Assembly: GCA_964459305.1 (NCBI GenBank)
Contig: CAYWNA010000442.1
Span: 1 to 5,197 of the forward strand
Source of the DNA: CAYWNA01 sp964459305
Lineage (GTDB): Bacteria > Planctomycetota > Planctomycetia > Pirellulales > Pirellulaceae
DNA length: 5,197 nucleotides
Direction of reading: 5' to 3'
Positions 1-5,197 of the stretch are shown piece by piece (within the stretch, counting starts at the first letter, position 1; each line of letters opens with the position of its first letter). The translations under genes and the position numbers were made by a program. The notes beneath the pieces were generated by a model. That model was not told the origin of the DNA. It saw nothing but the letters and a program-made list of their open reading frames with translations, and ran no database searches.

Positions 1-2121
1 TGGGACGATTTCGAGCCCACGTACCTGCCGGACGACCAGATCATTTTCTGTTCCACCCGTGCCAATCGGTATGTTCAATGCTGGATGACGCAAGTCGGAA
101 CACTGTACAAGTGCGACGCCGACGGAAGCAACATTCGCGCGCTGTCGGCGAATGTCGAACACGACAACACGCCTTGGGTACTCGCCAACGGGCAGGTCGC
201 GTACATGCGTTGGGAGTATGTGGACCGCTTTCACATGGGTTTCCATCACCTCTGGTCGATGAACCCTGACGGCACCCGCCAAATGATCCTGTACGGCAAC
301 CAAATCAATCACGGGACAATTTTGGCTCCGAAGCCCGTTCCCAACAGTCCGAAACTCGTTGTCACTTGGTCGCCCGGCCACGGCAGGCGCGAGCATTACG
401 GCCGAATCGCGCTCATTGACCCTCGACTCGGACCGGATGACCCCAAGGGTGTTCAGTACATCAGCCAAAGCAGTATTCACTGTGACCCATGGGCACTGAG
501 CGAAGACCATTTCCTGGTTGCCAACAAGACCACCATGGAACTACTGAACGGCCAGGGCGAAACCGAGGTTCTGTACCGGTTGCCGGAAGAACTGGCCAAG
601 CAGGGTTACTGGATCGGCGAACCAAGGCCCGTGATGAAACGCGAGCGGGAACCCGTGGTCGCTGACGAGACCGATCCGTCCACCGGCCATGGTACCCTGG
701 CGCTGGTCAACATCTACAAAGGCCGCAAGATGCGGAACGTCGAACCGGGTACGGTTAAGAACCTGCTTGTCTACGAGGTTCTGCCGGCGCCAGTCAACTA
801 TGCTGGCGCGATGTCCGAAATGTCTGCTGGGGGCACGTTTTCCGTCGAACGGTTGATCGGTTCCGTCCCGGTTTCAGAAGATGGCAGCGCCCATTTCGAG
901 CTGCCCGCCGTACGCAGTTTTCTGTTTCTGGCGATGGACGAGAAAGGGCATTGCGTGAAACGAATGCACTCGTTCACGTCCGTCATGCCAGGCGAAACCA
1001 CCACCTGTATCGGCTGCCATGAGCATCGGACCGAAGCGCCCAGCGCCGACGAACGCCAACAACTGGTCCGAATCATGCGTGCGAAGCGCGTCGATCCCGA
1101 ACCAGTCGCTGGCGTGCCGGAGATCTTCGATTTTCTGAGGGATATTCAGCCGATTCTGGACAAGCATTGCCTGGAATGCCACAACCACGACCGCGAAGAA
1201 GGCGGGTTCAATATTTCCGGTCACTGGGGCCCGCTTTACCCGATCGGCTACATCCAAATGTCCTGGCGGCAACTGTTCGGCGACAACCGGATTATTTTGC
1301 CGTACTCCGAGCACAGTAAGAGCAACTTCGAACCGTACGAAATCGGCACGGGTTCCAGTCGCTTGCTAAAGCTCATCGAAGAGCGGCACGAAGGCGTCAA
1401 CATGCCGGAGAATGAGCAGAAAATCATTCGCCACTGGCTCGATGCCGGCGCCAATCACGCGGGAACTTATGCGGTCAACAGTCACGGAACGATCGGCTAT
1501 TACGAGCACAGTGTCAATGTTCGCAACGACAAAGACTGGCCGGAAACTCAGGCCCTGGTGGATGTCATGAACCGCCGCTGCGATCGGTGCCATGCGCCGA
1601 CCGAGGCAGAGAAACAGATCGGCACGTACAAGCTCCCGGCGCACTTCTACGCCCGATACTACCCGCCCGAAGAATTCCAAAAGAACAGCTACCTCGCCCA
1701 TACGATGTCCGAAGACGGCGGCCGGTTCAATCGACATCTGATCTACAATCTGTCGTACCCGGAATTGTCGAAAGCGGCTCGCGCGCCCCTGGCAAGAGAG
1801 GCCGGTGGGCTGGGCGTCTGTCAGGCCAAGTCCGGCACTCCAGTTTTCCAGGACAAAACCGACCCAGACTATCTGGCCATCGTCGCTGCCGTCGCCCGTG
1901 GGCGGAGGCATATTCTGGAGGAAAACAACCGTTTCTGCATGATCAATCCCAGTCCGAACAACGGTGAGAACTGCCCGGTCAAATTCGTTCCACGCCGGGA
2001 CTACGTCCGCGAGATGATCCGCTATGGAGTGCTGCCGGTGGACCATGATTTCGATGCGTCTGTCGATCCGTTCGAAATGGACAAAACGTACTGGAAGACG
2101 TTCTGGTACGTACCGAAGTGA
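1..2121 (+). CDS. Hydrazine synthase alpha-like multihaem protein with beta-propeller repeats (5' end missing)
   Basis: The frame is open from base 1, so the start lies upstream and 706 residues are visible; the ATG at 85 is internal, because family-typical sequence (DDFEPTYLPD, FCSTR) precedes it. Residues 1 to about 200 look like the last blades of a PD40/TolB-type propeller, with DADGSNIR and MNPDGTRQM repeat signatures and the conserved SPGHGRREH segment. Residues about 254-340 match the middle domain known from hydrazine synthase subunit alpha (EVLPAPVNYAG, SAGGTFSVER, VPVSEDGSAHFELPA) and end in a first haem-c motif CIGCH (336-340). A cytochrome-like region follows with DIQPILDKHCLECH (second motif, 390-394) and CDRCH (third motif, 527-531). 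The C-terminus has the family-typical APLAREAGGLG, DPDYLAI and YVREMIRYGVLP. Haem c attachment implies a periplasmic or otherwise exported protein. Non-anammox planctomycetes carry many such homologues of unknown function, so hydrazine synthesis should not be assumed. An electron-transfer or redox-enzyme role is inferred. Family assignment is confident, function is not. Confidence 0.88.
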   Translation, partial: WDDFEPTYLPDDQIIFCSTRANRYVQCWMTQVGTLYKCDADGSNIRALSANVEHDNTPWVLANGQVAYMRWEYVDRFHMGFHHLWSMNPDGTRQMILYGNQINHGTILAPKPVPNSPKLVVTWSPGHGRREHYGRIALIDPRLGPDDPKGVQYISQSSIHCDPWALSEDHFLVANKTTMELLNGQGETEVLYRLPEELAKQGYWIGEPRPVMKREREPVVADETDPSTGHGTLALVNIYKGRKMRNVEPGTVKNLLVYEVLPAPVNYAGAMSEMSAGGTFSVERLIGSVPVSEDGSAHFELPAVRSFLFLAMDEKGHCVKRMHSFTSVMPGETTTCIGCHEHRTEAPSADERQQLVRIMRAKRVDPEPVAGVPEIFDFLRDIQPILDKHCLECHNHDREEGGFNISGHWGPLYPIGYIQMSWRQLFGDNRIILPYSEHSKSNFEPYEIGTGSSRLLKLIEERHEGVNMPENEQKIIRHWLDAGANHAGTYAVNSHGTIGYYEHSVNVRNDKDWPETQALVDVMNRRCDRCHAPTEAEKQIGTYKLPAHFYARYYPPEEFQKNSYLAHTMSEDGGRFNRHLIYNLSYPELSKAARAPLAREAGGLGVCQAKSGTPVFQDKTDPDYLAIVAAVARGRRHILEENNRFCMINPSPNNGENCPVKFVPRRDYVREMIRYGVLPVDHDFDASVDPFEMDKTYWKTFWYVPK

Positions 2122-2191
2122 GACGAGGGGTCCGCATTCTGCCGTCGCCAAATTGCAGATCGCATCGCGTGGAGCGAATTCCTTAGTCCGC

Positions 2192-2196
2192 AGAGG
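2192..2196 (+). promoter_or_regulatory. Probable ribosome binding site of the FAD oxidoreductase gene
   Basis: AGAGG lies 8 bases before the ATG at 2205. An in-frame TAG at 2184-2186 and the absence of any ATG, GTG or TTG between it and 2205 leave this as the only reasonable start. The 83-base gap after the upstream stop shows no GC-rich hairpin followed by a T run, which is consistent with read-through from the preceding gene. Confidence 0.5.
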
Positions 2197-2204
2197 CCAT
2201 CGCC

Positions 2205-3494
2205 ATGGATGAACATCGCTTGGAGAGACGGCACTTCCTGCAACGTACGGCCGCTGCGGGGACATCCTGGGCTGCCGCATCGATCGCAGATAGTGAGCCG
2301 TCTGACGCTTCACAGTCCGTCGAGACCACGCGTGTTGGCGAAGAAATCGAAACACAAGCCGATGTATTGGTCATCGGCGGAGGCACGGCCGGATCGGTCG
2401 CCGCGATCCAGGCGGCTCGGGCTGGGGCACGCACGCTTCTTGTTGAACAGGGCAGTCAACTGGGCGGAACGATGACCGTCGGCGGTGTCGCCTTCCCTGG
2501 ACTGTTCCACGCCTGGGGGAAACAGATCATCCGTGGCATCGGGTGGGAACTCGTGAGCAAGTCGGTCGAAATGGATGGCGGATCGCTGCCCGACTTCGCA
2601 ACGCCCCCTCCGCCTCGTCGGCACTGGCTGCATCAGGTACTGCTCAATCCGTTCCTTTATGCGGTACTGGTCGAAGAGGCGTGTCTCGAAGCCGGAGTGT
2701 CCATCTGCTACTACGAGTTTCCCGTGGCGGCGAAGGCGGCGCAAGACGGTTGGCAAGTCGACATGGCCGGGCCGGGCACACGGCGGCAGGTCCGATGTAG
2801 CCAACTGGTCGACTGTACGGGCGGTGCAGACGTGGTGGGCATGCTGGGGCTTGCTCGGTTGCGCGACGAAGAAACGCAGCCCGGTTCGATGCTGTACAAG
2901 TTCGATCACGAGTTCCAGGCGGGACGCGAACGGTTGAGCGCGGTGTATGTCCACGGTGCCGACTCGTCGAATTCGGTGACCAGGACCCAGGCAGATCTTG
3001 CAGGTCGTCGGGAGATTCTCCGACGCCTTCGTGCCCGGCTCGCCAGCGGCGACCGGGAGGCCCGCCTCGTGCAACTCCAGCCGGAGGCCGCTTTTCGGGA
3101 AAGCTATCGCATCCAGGGCGATGTCGTGATCACCCACGACGACTACGTGACCGGTCGGGTCTTCGATGATGCCATCAGCTACGCTTTCTACCCGGTCGAT
3201 TTGCATACACGCAGTGGCGTCAAGCCGAAGCCTCTCGAAGAAGGCGTGGTGCCCACGGTGCCCCTGCGGGCATTGGTGCCGAGCGGCAGTCGGAGACTAA
3301 TCGTGGCAGGCCGCAGCATCAGCAGCGACCGCCTCGCCAATTCCGGTCTTCGTGTCCAGGCCACCTGCATGGCAACGGGCCAAGCGGCCGGCGCGGCCGC
3401 AGCCCTGGCTGCCCAACGCGATTCGACCCCATTGGCCGTTCCGCTTGACGCGATTCGTGATCTGCTTCGAAAAAACGACGCCATCGTCCCCTAA
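2205..3494 (+). CDS. Tat-exported FAD-dependent oxidoreductase (FAD_oxidored family)
   Basis: Complete, 429 residues. The N-terminus carries a twin-arginine motif ERRHFLQ (residues 7-13) followed by an alanine-rich stretch (AAAGTSWAAASIA), so the folded flavoprotein is probably exported by Tat; the hydrophobic stretch is short and the cleavage site is uncertain. Residues 53-81 form the FAD-binding Rossmann element, with DVLVIGGGTAG (GxGxxG at 58-63) and an acidic residue ending the second strand (LLVEQ, E81). LGGTMTVGG (86-94) and the second nucleotide-contact motif DCTGGADV (203-210) follow. RESYRIQGD (298-306), DAISYAFYPVDLH (322-334) and the C-terminal FAD-closing segment VAGRSISS...LRVQATCMATGQAAG (about 367-396) are hallmarks of the FAD_oxidored (PF12831-type) family. 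Members are often loosely annotated 'xanthan lyase-related', but the substrate is generally unknown. It sits between a multihaem protein and a beta-helix protein, so oxidation of a sugar or other polymer-derived compound in the periplasm is a reasonable inference, with the haem protein as possible electron partner. The fold and cofactor call is strong, the substrate unassigned. Confidence 0.9.
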   Translation: MDEHRLERRHFLQRTAAAGTSWAAASIADSEPSDASQSVETTRVGEEIETQADVLVIGGGTAGSVAAIQAARAGARTLLVEQGSQLGGTMTVGGVAFPGLFHAWGKQIIRGIGWELVSKSVEMDGGSLPDFATPPPPRRHWLHQVLLNPFLYAVLVEEACLEAGVSICYYEFPVAAKAAQDGWQVDMAGPGTRRQVRCSQLVDCTGGADVVGMLGLARLRDEETQPGSMLYKFDHEFQAGRERLSAVYVHGADSSNSVTRTQADLAGRREILRRLRARLASGDREARLVQLQPEAAFRESYRIQGDVVITHDDYVTGRVFDDAISYAFYPVDLHTRSGVKPKPLEEGVVPTVPLRALVPSGSRRLIVAGRSISSDRLANSGLRVQATCMATGQAAGAAAALAAQRDSTPLAVPLDAIRDLLRKNDAIVP

Positions 3495-3520
3495 CACGTT
3501 CGCTGGTATCACACAGAAAA

Positions 3521-3527
3521 GAAAAGG
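3521..3527 (+). promoter_or_regulatory. Probable ribosome binding site of the beta-helix gene
   Basis: The purine-rich GAAAAGG ends 7 bases before the ATG at 3535. The ATG is followed directly by a signal peptide, which supports this start. The gap between genes is only 40 bases (3495-3534) and contains no recognisable terminator, so co-transcription with the oxidoreductase gene is likely. Confidence 0.5.
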
Positions 3528-3534
3528 CACCCAC

Positions 3535-5197
3535 ATGTTCTCACCGACTCTCCGTTTTGCAGCCTGCAGCATCTCTGCGCTTCTGACGCTCACGTGTCTG
3601 GTCAATGTTCCGGCCCAAGAGGTGGCTGCTGGGCGCGTGCGGAGTGGCGCCGAAGAGCTCACTCTCTATGTGTCGAGCGTGGGCAACGACACGTGGTCGG
3701 GTCGACTGGGCGAACCCAACGCGGACGGGACGGACGGTCCGCTGGCCTCCGTCCAAAAGGCCCGTGACATCATCCGTGAAATCAAGGCGGCAACGGGCGG
3801 GTCGACCAAGCCTGTGACCATCATGCTGCGAGGCGGTGTATATCCACAAGCCGAGACGATTGTCTTCACTGCCGCGGATTCGGGGACAAAGGAGTGCCCA
3901 GTTACCTACCAGGCGTATCCGGGCGAGAAGCCTGTCATCAGTGGCGGCGACGTGATCCGGGGCTGGCAACGAGACGACAGTGAACAGAGCCAGACCCGAT
4001 GCGATGGGAAACTGTGGCAAGCTTCGGTCCCGGCAGCAAAGACAGGCGGGAAGCGGCGTTTCAACCAGCTCTTTGTCAACGGCGGGCGCCGGACACGGGC
4101 CAGAGTTCCGAACAAGGGCTCGTTCCTGCGCACGGACGGCCCCATATCCAAAGGCAATGCGCGCGGATTCTATTTCCACGAAGGCGATGTGAGAGAATGG
4201 GACGATTTACGCGAAATTATCTTCGTTGTTTACCATTCCTGGGAGACATCCATCCATCATGTCCGCTCCGTGGACACCGAGGCCTGTCTGGTCGAGCTTC
4301 ACGAGCCGGCGCCCTGGGCCATGGGGCACTGGGAGCGGCAGCAGCGGTACTATGTCGAGAACGTTTTCGAGGAGCTGGACGAGCCCGGTGAGTGGTATTT
4401 GAATCGAGTCACGGGCACTCTCTACTACTATCCGTTGCCGGGCGAGACGATGGAGGACGTCGAAGTGGTTGCCCCGGCGCTTACGTCGACGCTGGTCAGC
4501 TTCAGCGGGAATGCGTCGAAAGACGAAATCATCGAGCACGTGCACTTCCGCGGCATTTCGTTTTTGCACTCCAACGCGAACTTGAGACGACTGCGAAACC
4601 CAGGACAGGGCGAGATCTATCAACCCGGTCTTATCATGGCGACTGGATTGCGTAACGCGAGCTTCGAGGACTGCACGATTGCCCATACCGGCGCTCACGC
4701 AATCTGGCTCGCCGCCGGCTGTGAAGACAACCGCGTTCAGCGCTGCCACATCCATGATCTCGGCGGTGGCGGCGTATACATCGGTGGCGGGTGGGGGCTG
4801 CACGAGACAACTCCTGCGCAGCGCATCGTTGTTGACAACAACTTCATCCATGACGGGGCGCATCTGTTCCACGGCGCGCACGGCGTCTGGATCGGCAGGA
4901 GTTCCTACAACGCCGTAACCCACAACGAGATATCCAACTTCGACTACTCGGGCATCTCTTGCGGCTGGTCGTGGGGCTTCCAGCCCAGTTCCGCTCACCA
5001 CAACATCTTGGATTACAACCATATCCATCACCTCGGCAATGGAGACGGCCTCAGTGATATGGGAGGCATCTACACGTTGGGGATTTCTCCGGGAACGACG
5101 GAGCGCTACAACCACATGCACCACGTCTACAGCTACGCCCACGTGTCCCACGGTTCGGGAGTGTATCCGGACGAAGGCAGTTCGGAGATTCTGATCG
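3535..5197 (+). CDS. Secreted right-handed parallel beta-helix protein, GH141/GH120-like (3' end missing)
   Basis: The reading frame stays open from the ATG to the window edge, giving 554 residues with no stop. Residues 1-27 look like a Sec signal peptide (hydrophobic core CSISALLTLTCLV, probable cleavage VPA/QEV); Cys21 is not in a lipobox. The mature start LYVSSVGNDTWSG...ADGTDGPLASVQKARD (44-78) and VTIMLRGGVYPQAETIVF (94-111), then PVTYQAYPGEKPVISGG (122-138), are typical of large secreted beta-helix enzymes. An inserted domain follows, ending with YYVENVFEELDEPGEWYLN (272-290) and GTLYYYPLPGE (294-304). From about residue 332 come helix coils of the type FEDCTIAHTGAHAIWL, VQRCHIHDLGGGGVYIGG and VTHNEISNFDYSGI. 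DMGGIYTLGISPGT (508-521) and SGVYPDEGSS (541-550) hold conserved acidic residues D508, D546 and E547, candidates for catalysis. The pattern resembles glycoside hydrolase families with this fold (GH141, GH120), so polysaccharide cleavage outside the cytoplasm is likely but the substrate is unknown. A polysaccharide lyase or non-catalytic member remains possible. Confidence 0.85.
   Translation, partial: MFSPTLRFAACSISALLTLTCLVNVPAQEVAAGRVRSGAEELTLYVSSVGNDTWSGRLGEPNADGTDGPLASVQKARDIIREIKAATGGSTKPVTIMLRGGVYPQAETIVFTAADSGTKECPVTYQAYPGEKPVISGGDVIRGWQRDDSEQSQTRCDGKLWQASVPAAKTGGKRRFNQLFVNGGRRTRARVPNKGSFLRTDGPISKGNARGFYFHEGDVREWDDLREIIFVVYHSWETSIHHVRSVDTEACLVELHEPAPWAMGHWERQQRYYVENVFEELDEPGEWYLNRVTGTLYYYPLPGETMEDVEVVAPALTSTLVSFSGNASKDEIIEHVHFRGISFLHSNANLRRLRNPGQGEIYQPGLIMATGLRNASFEDCTIAHTGAHAIWLAAGCEDNRVQRCHIHDLGGGGVYIGGGWGLHETTPAQRIVVDNNFIHDGAHLFHGAHGVWIGRSSYNAVTHNEISNFDYSGISCGWSWGFQPSSAHHNILDYNHIHHLGNGDGLSDMGGIYTLGISPGTTERYNHMHHVYSYAHVSHGSGVYPDEGSSEILI

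Noticed and set aside
2122..2204. Possible terminator or promoter in the gap between the first two genes
   Set aside because: No hairpin followed by a T run and no convincing -35/-10 pair could be seen by eye.
1366..2355. Long open frame of 329 codons on the - strand
   Set aside because: It lies opposite the well-supported haem protein gene and crosses into the next gene; its translation is arginine-rich with no recognisable domain, as expected for an antisense shadow of GC-rich coding DNA.
2310..3206. Open frame of 298 codons on the - strand
   Set aside because: It is fully antisense to the FAD oxidoreductase, whose motifs are unambiguous; no family features were seen in the reverse translation.
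3535..3618. Possible lipoprotein signal around Cys21 of the beta-helix protein
   Set aside because: The residues before the cysteine (Thr-Leu-Thr) do not fit a lipobox, and a normal cleavage site VPA/QEV follows a few residues later.
4198..4208. Eleven-base match to the first bases of the window (TGGGACGATTT)
   Set aside because: It is a single short match that encodes Trp-Asp-Asp in both unrelated proteins; nothing around it is repeated, so it is coincidence.
3999..4918. Three + strand open frames (3999-4391, 4392-4655, 4679-4918) inside the beta-helix region
   Set aside because: They are out of frame with the continuous 554-codon beta-helix frame, which carries a signal peptide and family motifs; the short frames show none.
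4207..5151. Open frame of 314 codons on the - strand, valine-rich
   Set aside because: It is antisense to the beta-helix gene; the valine-rich composition mirrors the Asn/His/Asp codons (AAC, CAC, GAC) of the real gene.

Overview
The window looks like a piece of a planctomycete (or wider PVC-group) chromosome. The base composition is moderately GC-rich, and the protein families are typical of that group: a c-type-haem protein related to hydrazine synthase subunit alpha, a Tat-exported FAD-dependent oxidoreductase, and a secreted right-handed beta-helix protein. The taxonomic call rests on recognising these families, not on a marker gene.

All three genes lie on the + strand and fill nearly the whole window. 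Bases 1-2121 are the 3' part of a gene whose start lies before the window. It encodes the end of a beta-propeller, a hydrazine-synthase-alpha-like middle domain, and a C-terminal cytochrome region with three CXXCH haem-attachment motifs in all. After an 83-base gap with no evident terminator, bases 2205-3494 encode a complete 429-residue FAD-dependent oxidoreductase with a twin-arginine signal. After a 40-base gap, bases 3535 to the end encode the first 554 residues of a secreted beta-helix protein that resembles carbohydrate-active enzymes (GH141/GH120-like). Its 3' end is cut off by the window edge.

The shared strand, short gaps and absence of visible terminators suggest one transcription unit. 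All three products are predicted to be exported or to need a compartment outside the cytoplasm (haem c attachment, Tat signal, Sec signal). A plausible but unproven reading is a periplasmic module in which the beta-helix protein acts on a polysaccharide, the flavoprotein oxidises a sugar or related product, and the multihaem protein accepts or passes on electrons. There is no evidence that this is anammox hydrazine metabolism. No RNA genes, mobile elements, CRISPR arrays or notable repeats were seen, and no stretch above 300 bases lacks a gene.
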